In this document: piece after piece, positions 52,703 to 63,055 of the stretch
How positions within the stretch are numbered: the first letter of the stretch is position 1
Layout of the letters: each line of letters begins with the position of its first letter
Assembly: GCF_011046245.1 (NCBI RefSeq)
Contig: NZ_CP049241.1
Span: forward strand, 3,302,001-3,366,000
DNA: 64,000 nucleotides
Direction: 5' to 3'
Source: Allorhizobium pseudoryzae
Lineage (GTDB): Bacteria; Pseudomonadota; Alphaproteobacteria; Rhizobiales; Rhizobiaceae
Notes under the pieces: model-generated
The model's database searches: none
The model's input: the letters and a program-made list of their open reading frames with translations, nothing else
What the model was told of the DNA's origin: nothing
Position numbers and translations under genes: made by a program

Positions 52703-54702
52703 CAGAGGGAACTCCCGAGCATCATCCAGGTGACGAGGGCTGCGATGCCGATCAGCATCGCAAACGCGTAGTGATAGAGGTAGCCGGACTGCAGGCGCAC
52801 GACACCGCGGGTGATGTCTGCGACGCGGGCGGCAATGCCGTTCGGGCCGTAGGCATCGATGACGGCGACGTCACCCTTTTTCCAGAGGAAGCGGCCCAGC
52901 GCCTTGGCGGACCGGACGAACAGGACATCGTACAGTTCGTCGAAGTACCACTTGTTGAGCAGGAACTGGTAGAGGATCCGGTGGTTCTCGGCGAGACGCT
53001 TCGGTGTCTGCGGCGACTTGATATACATGTACCAGGCTGTCACGAAACCGGTGAGCATCGCCACGAACGGGCTCCACTTCACCCACAGCGGAACGTGGTG
53101 GAACTCTTCGAGGATCTCGTTGTGCGGTCCGGTGAACAGCGCGCCCTTCCAGAACTCGTTGTATTCGTGGCCGAAGAAGTGACCTTCGAAGACGACACCG
53201 GCGAAGATCGCGCCGACGGTGAGGAAGGCGAGCGGCAGGAGCATGATCATCGGGCTCTCATGCACGTGGTGCATGACATCCGACGAGGCACGCGGCTTGC
53301 CGAAGAAGGTGAGGAAGGCGAGACGCCACGAATAGAAGCTCGTGAAGAGTGCTGCGACGACCAGAAGCGTGAAGGCGAAACCCGAGACCGCCGAGTGGGA
53401 GGCGAAGGAGGATTCGATGATCACGTCCTTGGAGAAGAAGCCGGCGAAACCGAACATCGTGCCCGGGATGCCGACGCCGGTCAGCGCCAGCGTGCCGATC
53501 GTCATCGCCCAGAAGGTATAGGGGATGTGCTTTCTCAGACCACCCATGTGGCGCATGTCCTGCTCGCCATCGACGGCGTGGATGACCGAGCCGGCGCCCA
53601 GGAACAGGAGAGCCTTGAAGAAGGCGTGCGTGAAAAGGTGGAAGACGGCCGCGCCATAGGCACCGACGCCAAGCGCCACGAACATGTAGCCGAGCTGCGA
53701 ACAGGTCGAATAGGCGATGACGCGCTTGATGTCGTTCTGCACGAGGCCGACGGTCGCCGCGAAGAAGGCGGTGATCGCACCGATGATGGTGACGACGGTC
53801 AGCGCATCCGGCGACAGTTCAAACAGCGGCGACATGCGGGCGACGAGGAAGACGCCGGCGGTGACCATGGTTGCGGCGTGAATGAGGGCCGAGACCGGGG
53901 TCGGGCCTTCCATCGCGTCCGGCAGCCAGGTGTGCAGCAGGAACTGTGCGGACTTGCCCATGGCGCCCATGAAGAGCAGCAGGCAGACGCCGGTGATCGC
54001 ATGACCCTTGTCGAGCTGCATGCCGAAGAGGTTGATGACCGCCTGGCCGGCATCGGCCGAGCCTTCCGCCGGCAGATAGGTCTGGGCGGTGGCAAAGATC
54101 GTCTCGAAGTTGATCGAGCCGAACAGCACGAAGATGCCGGAGATGCCAAGCACGAAACCGAAATCGCCGACGCGGTTGACGATGAAGGCCTTCATCGCGG
54201 CTGCCGACGCGGACGGCTTCTTGAACCAGAAACCGATCAGCAGGTACGAGGCAAGGCCCACGCCTTCCCAGCCGAAGAACATCTGCGCCAGGTTGTCGGA
54301 GGTCACCAGCATCAGCATGGCGAAGGTGAACAGCGACAGGTAGGCGAAGAAGCGCGGCCGATGCGGATCGTGGTGCATGTAGCCGATCGAATAGAGGTGA
54401 ACGAGCGTCGAGACCGAGTTGACGACCACGAACATCACCGCCGTCAGCGTGTCGATGCGGAAGGCCCATTCGAAATCGAGGCCGCCGGACTGGATCCAGC
54501 GCAGCACGGTGACCTTGATCACCTCGTGGCTTTCGCTGTGGCCGAGCGCCACGTCGAAGAAGACGATCCACGACAGGATGGCGGCAATGATCATCAGGCC
54601 GCTGGTGACGTATTCGGATGCCTTGGCGCCGATCGAACGGCCGAACAGGCCGGCGACCAGGAAGCCGATCAGGGGAAGAAAGACGATAGCCTTATAGATC
54701 AT
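52702..54702 (-). CDS. nuoL: NADH-quinone oxidoreductase subunit L
   Basis: A 666-residue antiporter-like subunit at the distal end of the membrane arm, with the long lateral helix expected near the C-terminus. Motifs: [38 protein letters not shown] (essential Glu), [35 protein letters not shown] and [22 protein letters not shown]. It starts [20 protein letters not shown]. nuoK ends 7 bases upstream. Length slightly above E. coli NuoL, normal for alphaproteobacteria. Confidence 0.97.
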   Translation of the reverse strand: MIYKAIVFLPLIGFLVAGLFGRSIGAKASEYVTSGLMIIAAILSWIVFFDVALGHSESHEVIKVTVLRWIQSGGLDFEWAFRIDTLTAVMFVVVNSVSTLVHLYSIGYMHHDPHRPRFFAYLSLFTFAMLMLVTSDNLAQMFFGWEGVGLASYLLIGFWFKKPSASAAAMKAFIVNRVGDFGFVLGISGIFVLFGSINFETIFATAQTYLPAEGSADAGQAVINLFGMQLDKGHAITGVCLLLFMGAMGKSAQFLLHTWLPDAMEGPTPVSALIHAATMVTAGVFLVARMSPLFELSPDALTVVTIIGAITAFFAATVGLVQNDIKRVIAYSTCSQLGYMFVALGVGAYGAAVFHLFTHAFFKALLFLGAGSVIHAVDGEQDMRHMGGLRKHIPYTFWAMTIGTLALTGVGIPGTMFGFAGFFSKDVIIESSFASHSAVSGFAFTLLVVAALFTSFYSWRLAFLTFFGKPRASSDVMHHVHESPMIMLLPLAFLTVGAIFAGVVFEGHFFGHEYNEFWKGALFTGPHNEILEEFHHVPLWVKWSPFVAMLTGFVTAWYMYIKSPQTPKRLAENHRILYQFLLNKWYFDELYDVLFVRSAKALGRFLWKKGDVAVIDAYGPNGIAARVADITRGVVRLQSGYLYHYAFAMLIGIAALVTWMMLGSSL

Positions 54703-54709
54703 GACCTGA

Positions 54710-55018
54710 TCAGCCCTTCATCATGTTGACGTCTTCGACCGCGATGGAGCCGCGGTTACGGTAGAAGACCACCAGAATTGCAAGACCGATCGCCGCTTCC
54801 GCAGCCGCGACGGTCAGAATGAACAGCGCGAAGACCTGGCCGACGATATCGTTCAGGAAGGAGGAGAACGCGATCATGTTCAGGTTGACCGAAAGCAGGA
54901 TCAGTTCGATCGACATCAGGATGATGATGACGTTCTTCCGGTTCAGGAAGATGCCGAAGACGCCGAGCGTGAAGAGGATGGCGCTGACGGTCAGGTAATG
55001 AGAAAGTCCGATTTCCAT
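54710..55018 (-). CDS. nuoK: NADH-quinone oxidoreductase subunit K
   Basis: A 102-residue, three-helix membrane subunit of complex I. It begins [19 protein letters not shown]; the conserved glutamates of helices 2 and 3 lie in [21 protein letters not shown] and [19 protein letters not shown]. Size and helices match the family. Located between nuoJ and nuoL in the standard order. Confidence 0.97.
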   Translation of the reverse strand: MEIGLSHYLTVSAILFTLGVFGIFLNRKNVIIILMSIELILLSVNLNMIAFSSFLNDIVGQVFALFILTVAAAEAAIGLAILVVFYRNRGSIAVEDVNMMKG

Positions 55019-55042
55019 ATTCGCTGTTCCTTGATCGCGCGC

Positions 55043-55657
55043 TCAGAGACCCTGGCCAGGCTTGACCTTGACCACTTCGACGGCGGTGGCCGGCGTGCGG
55101 GCCACCTGCTTCGAAATGTCCTGGCGCTTGATGTGCTGCCGGTGGCGGAGCGTCAGCACGATTGCGCCGATCATGGCCACGAGAAGAACGAGACCTGCCA
55201 CCTGGAAGAAGTAGACGTAATTTGTATAGAGCACGTCGCCGAGTGCCGCCGTGTTGGTGCGCACCGCCGGAGACGGGATCGGCATGGTGATCGCCTTGGC
55301 GGCTTCCGGCGTGATGAAGCTGCCCCCGACGACGATGATGAGTTCGGCGGCGACGATCAGCCCGACCAGCGCGCCGATCGGCGCATACTGCAGGATGCCG
55401 GACCGAAGCTCGGCGAAGTCGATGTCGAGCATCATGACGACGAAGAGGAAGAGAACCGCGACCGCGCCGATGTAGACGACGAGCAGGATCATGGCGAGGA
55501 ACTCGGCGCCCGTCAGCAGGAACAGACCGGCGGCGTTAAAGAACACCAGGATCAGGTAGAGCACGGAATGCACCGGGTTCCTGGCCGAAATGACCATGAA
55601 CGCCGACGCGACCGCGACGAAGGCGAACAAATAGAAGAAAACAGCCTGCAAACCCAT
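55043..55657 (-). CDS. nuoJ: NADH-quinone oxidoreductase subunit J
   Basis: A 204-residue, five-helix membrane subunit. It begins MGLQAVFFYLFAFVAVASAF and has NPVHSVLYLILVFFNAAGLF, EFLAMILLVVYIGAVAVLFLFVVMMLDID (the pi-bulge helix involved in coupling) and a C-terminal charged tail of about 35 residues. ATG 55657 is chosen for the family start and the AAGGCACC ahead of it; the frame further upstream is not coding. A 137-base gap with a hairpin separates it from nuoI. Confidence 0.96.
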   Translation of the reverse strand: MGLQAVFFYLFAFVAVASAFMVISARNPVHSVLYLILVFFNAAGLFLLTGAEFLAMILLVVYIGAVAVLFLFVVMMLDIDFAELRSGILQYAPIGALVGLIVAAELIIVVGGSFITPEAAKAITMPIPSPAVRTNTAALGDVLYTNYVYFFQVAGLVLLVAMIGAIVLTLRHRQHIKRQDISKQVARTPATAVEVVKVKPGQGL

Positions 55658-55708
55658 GGTGGTGCCTTTTCGTCTTCCCCAGTGAGGCCAAGAACCCCTC
55701 ACCGTCAA

Positions 55709-55738
55709 AACCTGGCGGTCGGTTTTACCGGCCAGGTT
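55709..55738. other. Hairpin in the nuoI-nuoJ gap
   Basis: AACCTGGC (55709-55716) and GCCAGGTT (55731-55738) pair perfectly, with a further CGGT/ACCG inside. It is the largest structure inside the operon gaps and lacks a T-run on the minus strand, so it may act as an RNA stability or processing element rather than a terminator. Confidence 0.45.
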
Positions 55739-55795
55739 CAAAGCTTCAATATCGGTCCGGCACAGGAGCGATCCGGCGCCGGCAGTGTCAATCGA

Positions 55796-56287
55796 TCAAC
55801 GATACGGCGCATCCATCGAGATGTTGCGCGCGATTTCACGTTCCCAGCGGTCGCCATTGTCCAGCAGACGCTGCTTGTCGAAGTAGAGCTCTTCGCGGGT
55901 CTCCGTGGAGAACTCGAAGTTCGGGCCTTCGACGATGGCATCGACTGGGCAGGCTTCCTGGCAGAAGCCGCAATAGATGCACTTCACCATGTCGATGTCG
56001 TAACGCACCGTGCGGCGGGTGCCGTCGTTGCGGCGCGGACCGGCTTCGATGGTGATGGCCTGGGCAGGACAGATCGCCTCGCACAGCTTGCAGGCGATGC
56101 AGCGTTCCTCGCCGTTCGGATAACGGCGCAGCGCATGTTCACCACGGAAGCGCGGCGAGACCGGCCCCTTTTCGAACGGGTAGTTGATGGTGGCCTTCTG
56201 TTTGAAGAAGTAGCGCATCGACAGGAAAAACGCCCCGACGAACTCCTTCAGAAACAGCGAACTGACGGAATGTGCCAGACTTGCCAT
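55796..56287 (-). CDS. nuoI: NADH-quinone oxidoreductase subunit I
   Basis: A 163-residue peripheral-arm subunit holding iron-sulfur clusters N6a and N6b that lead electrons to the quinone site. Two ferredoxin-type motifs are intact: [18 protein letters not shown] and [16 protein letters not shown]. The N-terminus ([19 protein letters not shown]) is the amphipathic membrane-contact helix; [13 protein letters not shown] precedes the first cluster. GGAG lies 10 bases ahead of ATG 56287. Confidence 0.97.
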   Translation of the reverse strand: MASLAHSVSSLFLKEFVGAFFLSMRYFFKQKATINYPFEKGPVSPRFRGEHALRRYPNGEERCIACKLCEAICPAQAITIEAGPRRNDGTRRTVRYDIDMVKCIYCGFCQEACPVDAIVEGPNFEFSTETREELYFDKQRLLDNGDRWEREIARNISMDAPYR

Positions 56288-56322
56288 TGTTATTCTCCAT
56301 TTCAGCCGGTCGGCGGCGCCCC

Positions 56323-57366
56323 TTAGGCGCCAGCCGTCAGCTTGACAACGAATGCAGTCACGATGACCAGGACGAGCGACAGCGGAAGGAAGACCTTCCA
56401 GCCGAGACGCATCAGCTGGTCGTAGCGGTAGCGCGGAACGAAGGCCTTCACCATGGCGAACATGAAGAAGACGAACCCGGCCTTCAGGATGAACCAGATG
56501 ATGCCCGGGACCCAGTTCAGGAACCACACATCCACCGGCGGAAGCCAGCCACCCAGGAAGAGGATGGTGGTGAGCGCGCACATCAGGACGATGGCCGCAT
56601 ATTCACCCAGCATGAACATCATGTACGGGGTGGAGCCATATTCGACCATGAAGCCCGCGACAAGTTCCGATTCCGCTTCCGGAAGATCGAAGGGCGGACG
56701 GTTGGTTTCCGCGAGCGCCGAGATGAAGAAGATCACCATGGCCGGGAACAGGACGAGCCAGTTCCAGTCGAGGAAGGTGTTCGGCAGGCCGAGCATGGTG
56801 CCGATGCCATCCTTCTGCGCGAAAACGATATCCGAGAGGTTCAGCGAACCGACCGTCAGCAGAACGGTGACGATGATGAGGCCCATCGAGACTTCGTAGG
56901 ACACCATCTGTGCCGCCGAGCGCAGCGCGCCGAGGAACGGATACTTCGAGTTCGACGCCCAGCCACCCATGATGATGCCGTAGACTTCGAGCGAGGAGAT
57001 CGCAAAGACGTAGAGGATGCCGACATTGATGTTGGCGATCACCCAGTTTTCGTTGACCGGCACGACCGCCCAGGTGGCGAGCGCCAGCGTCACCGAGACG
57101 AGCGGTGCCAGCAGGAAGACGCCCTTGTTGGCGCCGGCTGGAATGATCGGCTCCTTGAAGACGAACTTCAGAAGGTCGGCGAAGGACTGGAACAGACCCC
57201 AGGGACCAACGACGTTCGGGCCACGGCGCAGCTGAACGGCAGCCCAGATCTTGCGGTCAGCCAAGAGAATGTAGGCGATGAAGACCAGAAGGCAGACCAG
57301 CAGCAACAGGGACTGACCGATCATGACGATCGCCGGCCAGAGATAGGTCAAGAAGAAAGAGTCCAT
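56323..57366 (-). CDS. nuoH: NADH-quinone oxidoreductase subunit H
   Basis: A 347-residue membrane subunit forming the quinone chamber at the junction of the two arms; about eight helices. Motifs: [25 protein letters not shown] [52 protein letters not shown] and [20 protein letters not shown] (conserved acidic loop). Starts [20 protein letters not shown]. nuoG ends 14 bases upstream and nuoI follows 35 bases downstream. Confidence 0.97.
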   Translation of the reverse strand: MDSFFLTYLWPAIVMIGQSLLLLVCLLVFIAYILLADRKIWAAVQLRRGPNVVGPWGLFQSFADLLKFVFKEPIIPAGANKGVFLLAPLVSVTLALATWAVVPVNENWVIANINVGILYVFAISSLEVYGIIMGGWASNSKYPFLGALRSAAQMVSYEVSMGLIIVTVLLTVGSLNLSDIVFAQKDGIGTMLGLPNTFLDWNWLVLFPAMVIFFISALAETNRPPFDLPEAESELVAGFMVEYGSTPYMMFMLGEYAAIVLMCALTTILFLGGWLPPVDVWFLNWVPGIIWFILKAGFVFFMFAMVKAFVPRYRYDQLMRLGWKVFLPLSLVLVIVTAFVVKLTAGA

Positions 57367-57380
57367 GTTATTTTAAGCCT

Positions 57381-59462
57381 TTACTCTGCCGCAGCCTTGA
57401 AGTTGTTGCGGGCCAGCGCAGAACATTCCGCCATCACGGCCGAAGCACGTGCGATCGGGTTCGTGAGATAGAAGTCTTTGATCGGCGACGCAAACCCGGA
57501 CTTCGACATGCTCACCGGTTTTTTGGCGAGCGTGTCAATCTGGTCGGCGGTGCCCGGCGCAATCTCGTCCAGCTCGCGGAAATGCGGGTAGGCCGCATAG
57601 AGTTTCTGGCGCAGCTGCGACAGCGAATCAAACGGCAGCTTCTTGCCGAGCACGTCGGAGAGTGCGCGCAGGATCGCCCATTCCTCGCGGGCTTCACCCG
57701 GTGCGAAACCGGCGCGGTTGCCCATCTGGACGCGGCCTTCGAGGTTGACCCAGGTGCCCGACTTTTCCGTATAGGCAGCGCCCGGCAGGATGACGTCGGC
57801 ATGGTGTGCACCGGCATCGCCGTGGCTGCCGATATAAACGGTGAACTTCGCGTGCTTGGAGGAGAATTCCATCTCGTCCGCACCGAGCAGGAAGAGCACG
57901 TCCATGGAGCGCAGCATGGTCGCGGCATTGGCGCCATTGGCCCCCGGCACGAAGCCGAGATCCAGGCCACCGACGCGTGAGGCGGCGGTGTGGATGACAC
58001 CGAAACCGTTCCACTCTTCGCCGACCGCACCAACCGATTCGGCAAGGCTTGCCGCTGCAGCCAGGATGCTGTCGCCGTCTTCGCGCACAAGTGCGCCAGG
58101 ACCGACGATGATCATCGGCTTCTTGGCGGCGCGCAGCTTTTCGATAAAGCTGTTCGAGCCGTTCACCAGCTCGTTCAGCGTATCGGTGCCGGCGCCGAGG
58201 TACTCGTAGGTGTAGCGCAGGTCGGAGGCTTCGCCGATCACGCCGACCGGCAGCGTGCCACGGCGCCAGCGCTTGCGGATGCGAGCGTTCAGCACAGCCG
58301 CCTCGAAGCGCGGATTGGCACCGATCAGCAGCAGCGCGTCAGCATCCTCGATGCCCTGGATGGTCGGGTTGAAGAGATAGGCAGCGCGGCCGAGCGACGG
58401 GTCGAGCTTGGCGCCATCCTGGCGGCAATCCATGTTCTGCGAACCAAGCGCGGTCAGCAGTTCCTTCATCGCATACATTTCCTCGACCGAGGCCATGTCG
58501 CCGGCAATCGCACCGACGCGGGCGCCGGTGGTGGCGGAGACTGCGGCCTTGATCGCGGCAAAGGCATCACCCCAGGTGGCGGGCTGCAGACGACCGTCGC
58601 GGCGCACATACGGCCGGTCGAGACGCTGGGTCTTCAGGCCATCCCAGATGAAACGGGTCTTGTCGGAGATCCACTCCTCGTTCACCTGCTCGTTGACGCG
58701 TGGCATGATGCGCATCACTTCGCGGCCACGGGTATCGACACGGATCGCCGAGCCGACAGCATCCATGACGTCGATCGATTCGGTCTTGCCGAGTTCCCAC
58801 GGACGGGCGGTGAAGGCAAAGGGACGCGAGGTCAGAGCGCCGACCGGGCAGAGGTCGATCACGTTGCCCTGCAGTTCGGAGGTCATCGCCTGTTCGAGAT
58901 AGGTGGTGATTTCCGCATCCTCACCGCGGCCGATCAGGCCGAGTTCGGAAATGCCGGCGACTTCCGTCGTAAAACGGACGCAGCGCGTGCAGTGGATGCA
59001 GCGGTTCATCACCGTCTTGACGAGCGGGCCGATATACTTGTCTTCGACCGCGCGCTTGTTTTCCGTGTAGCGCGAGGCGTCCATGCCGAATGCCATGGCC
59101 TGGTCCTGCAGGTCGCACTCGCCGCCCTGGTCGCAGATCGGGCAATCAAGCGGGTGGTTGATGAGCAGGAACTCCATCACCCCTTCGCGTGCCTTCTTGA
59201 CCATCGGCGTGTTGGTGTACACTTCCGGCAGTTCGCCGTTCGGCCCGCCACGGATGTCGCGCACGCCCATAGCGCAGGAGGCTGCCGGCTTCGGCGGGCC
59301 ACCCTTCACCTCGATCAGACACATGCGGCAGTTACCGGCCACCGACAGGCGTTCATGGAAACAGAAGCGCGGAACTTCGGCACCAGCTTCCTCGCACGCC
59401 TGCAACAGCGTGAAGTGATCCGGAACCTCGATCTCTTTGCCGTCTACCTTGAGCTTAACCAT
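57381..59462 (-). CDS. nuoG: NADH-quinone oxidoreductase subunit G
   Basis: A 693-residue, 75-kDa-type subunit of the peripheral arm. The N-terminal part binds a 2Fe-2S cluster (PRFCFHERLSVAGNCRMCLIEV plus a later Cys) and two 4Fe-4S clusters (HPLDCPICDQGGECDLQD and NRCIHCTRCVRF); the large C-terminal domain is molybdopterin oxidoreductase-like without the cofactor, as in mitochondria. ATG 59462 (MVKLKVDGKEIEVPDH) is chosen over the GTG two codons earlier. A helix-hairpin-helix gene separates it from nuoF. Confidence 0.97.
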   Translation of the reverse strand: MVKLKVDGKEIEVPDHFTLLQACEEAGAEVPRFCFHERLSVAGNCRMCLIEVKGGPPKPAASCAMGVRDIRGGPNGELPEVYTNTPMVKKAREGVMEFLLINHPLDCPICDQGGECDLQDQAMAFGMDASRYTENKRAVEDKYIGPLVKTVMNRCIHCTRCVRFTTEVAGISELGLIGRGEDAEITTYLEQAMTSELQGNVIDLCPVGALTSRPFAFTARPWELGKTESIDVMDAVGSAIRVDTRGREVMRIMPRVNEQVNEEWISDKTRFIWDGLKTQRLDRPYVRRDGRLQPATWGDAFAAIKAAVSATTGARVGAIAGDMASVEEMYAMKELLTALGSQNMDCRQDGAKLDPSLGRAAYLFNPTIQGIEDADALLLIGANPRFEAAVLNARIRKRWRRGTLPVGVIGEASDLRYTYEYLGAGTDTLNELVNGSNSFIEKLRAAKKPMIIVGPGALVREDGDSILAAAASLAESVGAVGEEWNGFGVIHTAASRVGGLDLGFVPGANGANAATMLRSMDVLFLLGADEMEFSSKHAKFTVYIGSHGDAGAHHADVILPGAAYTEKSGTWVNLEGRVQMGNRAGFAPGEAREEWAILRALSDVLGKKLPFDSLSQLRQKLYAAYPHFRELDEIAPGTADQIDTLAKKPVSMSKSGFASPIKDFYLTNPIARASAVMAECSALARNNFKAAAE

Positions 59463-59528
59463 CGTCACTTACGTCCTGTTTCCAGTCCCCTGCCCTCTTC
59501 GATCGGAAGAGACCAGCGACACATTCCG

Positions 59529-60317
59529 TCACCGCAGCAGGGCCTTTGCCTGCGCGATCCAATTGTCCTTCGCAATACGGCCATCGAGACCAAGCTCGCG
59601 GTCGACATGCTCCACATCCTTATCCGTCCAGGCGGCGATCTGCGCGAAACGGGTCACACCCATGCCACCCAGCATCTCCGCCAGCTTCGGGCCGATGCCG
59701 GAGATCTTCTTCAGATCATCGGCGGCCTTGGCTGCCTTCTTGCGCGGCTGCGGCTTTGCGGCCACCGCCACCGGCTGTGTCGCCACCGGGGCAACCGCTG
59801 CCTTTTCAGCCTTCACAGGCTTTGCAGGCTTCTCCGCCTTCGGCCCGACCTTCGGCTTTGCCTTAGCAACCGGCTCAGCCTTTGCCGCGGGCTTCTCCGC
59901 AGGCACGGCGGCGACCTTTGCTGCCGGCTTCGGTTTTGCCACCTTTGCCACCGGCTTTTCGGCAGGCTTGGTTGCGACCGAAGGCTTTGCCTCGGGTGCC
60001 GCAGCCTTCGCCACCACCGGTGCCGGCACCATCTCGACCTTGACCGGCTCGGCGGCCTTCACGATCGGCTGGACCGGCGCTTCAGGCGCCTTTGGCTGAG
60101 CCGCCACGGACGGCTTGGCCGTCGCTTCCATGGCCGCCTGCATCATGCCGAAGAAGGCGCTGGCGAACTGGGTGCTGAGGGCCATGCCGGCCGCCGTTGC
60201 CGCCGCCATGACTTCCATCGGGTTGGCCGGCGCGCGCTCGGCAAACGGCAGAGAAAATCCGATCGACGGTTTGTCCGTCGATTGATCCGTACCAGTCTTG
60301 CCTGCGTCACCTGCCAT
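59529..60317 (-). CDS. Helix-hairpin-helix protein encoded between nuoF and nuoG
   Basis: A 262-residue protein not among the 14 core complex I subunits. Residues 1-33 are polar; 34-66 form a hydrophobic, phasin-like helix (VMAAATAAGMALSTQFASAF); 67-195 are a low-complexity Ala/Lys/Pro/Val linker; 197-262 form a helix-hairpin-helix domain (DLKKISGIGPKLAEMLGGMG, then FAQIAAWT and IAKDNWIAQAKALL). The same domain ends NuoE in this operon. Such domains usually bind nucleic acid or proteins. It begins 6 bases after nuoF on the same strand; function unknown. Confidence 0.85.
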   Translation of the reverse strand: MAGDAGKTGTDQSTDKPSIGFSLPFAERAPANPMEVMAAATAAGMALSTQFASAFFGMMQAAMEATAKPSVAAQPKAPEAPVQPIVKAAEPVKVEMVPAPVVAKAAAPEAKPSVATKPAEKPVAKVAKPKPAAKVAAVPAEKPAAKAEPVAKAKPKVGPKAEKPAKPVKAEKAAVAPVATQPVAVAAKPQPRKKAAKAADDLKKISGIGPKLAEMLGGMGVTRFAQIAAWTDKDVEHVDRELGLDGRIAKDNWIAQAKALLR

Positions 60318-60323
60318 CCGTTG

Positions 60324-61628
<1,305 letters not shown>

Positions 61629-61638
61629 GTCTCACCTC

Positions 61639-62787
61639 TTACCGCGGCTTCTTGCCGAAAACCCGGACATATTCTTCTTCACCGCCACGCGCGAGCGCAT
61701 CGGCCTGGCGGATCCAGTCATCGCGCTGGATGCGGCCGCCGAACTTCAGGTAGCTATCCACCCAGGCCGACTGTTCCGGCGTAAAGGCCGCAACCTGTGC
61801 GAAGGTGTAGATGCCGAGTTCGTGCAGCGTATTTTCGATCTTCGGGCCGACGCCGGAGATCAGCTTCAGGTCATCGACGACCGCCGGCTTCTCGATGGCC
61901 TGCGGACGCGACGGATCGTCGAGCGAAACCTTGACCGGTGCGCCTTCGGCGGTGCTGCCGGGCGCCTTCGGATCCGGATCGGAGGCCTTGGTGGCCGAGA
62001 GCGGACCGGCTTCGGCAGCCTTGGCATTGGCTTCCGCCGCGGCCGGTGCCGTGACCGGCGTCTTCAGCGAGGCATTGGTCTCGGCGGCGGTGTCCTTCGG
62101 ACGAGCAGCTTCGGCGGGCGGCACCTGAGCCGCCGGCGCTTCCGGCTGGGCTTCGAGGTTGGTGCGGACCGGCTTCACCTCTTCGAGAAGCGTGACCGGG
62201 CCACCTTCCGGTGCGGAGGTGTGACGATCGACCTGCGGGCCGGTCTTCACGTCTGCGCCCTTGCCTGCCTCGAACGCATCGATGATCTCTTCGAGACGCT
62301 CGGGCGTCAGGTCCTCATAGGCGTCCTTGAAGATCATCACCATCGGCGCGTTGACGCAGGCGCCCTGACATTCGACCTCTTCCCAGGAGAGCGTGCCGGA
62401 GGCGTTCAGCGCGAAGGGATCGTGATGGATCTTGCGCTTGCAGACCTCCATCAGCGCTTCGGAACCTCTGAGCATGCACGGCGTTGTACCGCACACCTGG
62501 ACGTGCGCCTTCGTGCCGATCGGCTTCAGCTGGAACTGCGTGTAGAAGGTCGCAACCTCCAGTACGCGGATATAGGGCATCGACAGCTTTTCGGCGACGA
62601 ATTCGATCGCCGCGCGCGTGACCCAGCCGTCCTGCTCCTGCGCACGCATGAGCAGCGGGATGACCGCCGATTGCTGGCGCCCTTCCGGGTATTTCCGGAT
62701 CGTCGCTTCCGCCCAGGCTGCGTTATCCGCAGTGAAGGCAAAAGCGGCCGGCTGGAACTGATCTTCGGCTAGTCGACGAACGGACAT
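61639..62787 (-). CDS. nuoE: NADH-quinone oxidoreductase subunit E with C-terminal helix-hairpin-helix extension
   Basis: A 382-residue protein, more than twice the E. coli NuoE length. Residues 1-185 are the thioredoxin-like 2Fe-2S subunit: SAVIPLLMRAQEQDGWVT, cluster N1a cysteines in VQVCGTTPCMLRGSEAL and VECQGACVNAPMVMI. Residues 190-305 are an Ala/Pro/Glu/Thr-rich linker. Residues about 307-370 are a helix-hairpin-helix domain (DLKLISGVGPKIENTLHELG, FAQVAAFTPEQSAWVDSYL) homologous to the end of the protein encoded at 59529-60317. The extension's role is unknown; the linker suggests a flexible arm outside the complex. Confidence 0.95.
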   Translation of the reverse strand: MSVRRLAEDQFQPAAFAFTADNAAWAEATIRKYPEGRQQSAVIPLLMRAQEQDGWVTRAAIEFVAEKLSMPYIRVLEVATFYTQFQLKPIGTKAHVQVCGTTPCMLRGSEALMEVCKRKIHHDPFALNASGTLSWEEVECQGACVNAPMVMIFKDAYEDLTPERLEEIIDAFEAGKGADVKTGPQVDRHTSAPEGGPVTLLEEVKPVRTNLEAQPEAPAAQVPPAEAARPKDTAAETNASLKTPVTAPAAAEANAKAAEAGPLSATKASDPDPKAPGSTAEGAPVKVSLDDPSRPQAIEKPAVVDDLKLISGVGPKIENTLHELGIYTFAQVAAFTPEQSAWVDSYLKFGGRIQRDDWIRQADALARGGEEEYVRVFGKKPR

Positions 62788-62803
62788 TCTTTCTCACGCC
62801 TTA

Positions 62804-63055
62804 TCAATTGATCGATGCACAACGCGTCTTCGTGACATTGACGAATTCGCAGGCATAAGCAGACGTACCCTTCTGCATGAAAACGATCAGCTTCGATCCA
62901 TTGGGCACGGCAGACTTGATTTCATACTCCCTGGAGAGAAGTTGCGCCATGGTGGCGTCGCCTCCCCGCTCCGTCCCGACGGCTGCTCCGAGCGACTGCG
63001 CAAACGCAGCCGTCGAAAACAGGCAAGCCAGGAGAGCGAGAGCGACGCGGGCCAT
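62804..63055 (-). CDS. Small exported protein inside the nuo operon
   Basis: An 83-residue protein with a clear signal peptide ([20 protein letters not shown], cleavage after AFA). The mature 64 residues contain MAQLLSREYEIKSAVPNGSK, LIVFMQKGTSAYACEFV and a final CASIN, giving two cysteines that could form one disulfide. I do not recognise the family. Its ATG overlaps the nuoD stop by one base (TGATG), so it is translationally coupled to nuoD; nuoE starts 16 bases after its stop. A periplasmic protein coupled to a cytoplasmic complex I subunit is unusual. Confidence 0.75.
   Translation of the reverse strand: MARVALALLACLFSTAAFAQSLGAAVGTERGGDATMAQLLSREYEIKSAVPNGSKLIVFMQKGTSAYACEFVNVTKTRCASIN

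Noticed and set aside
50252..54729. Plus-strand frames of 605 and 683 codons over nuoN, nuoM and nuoL
   Set aside because: Antisense to conserved membrane subunits and extremely rich in Arg, Asp, Glu and His, the complement of hydrophobic codons.
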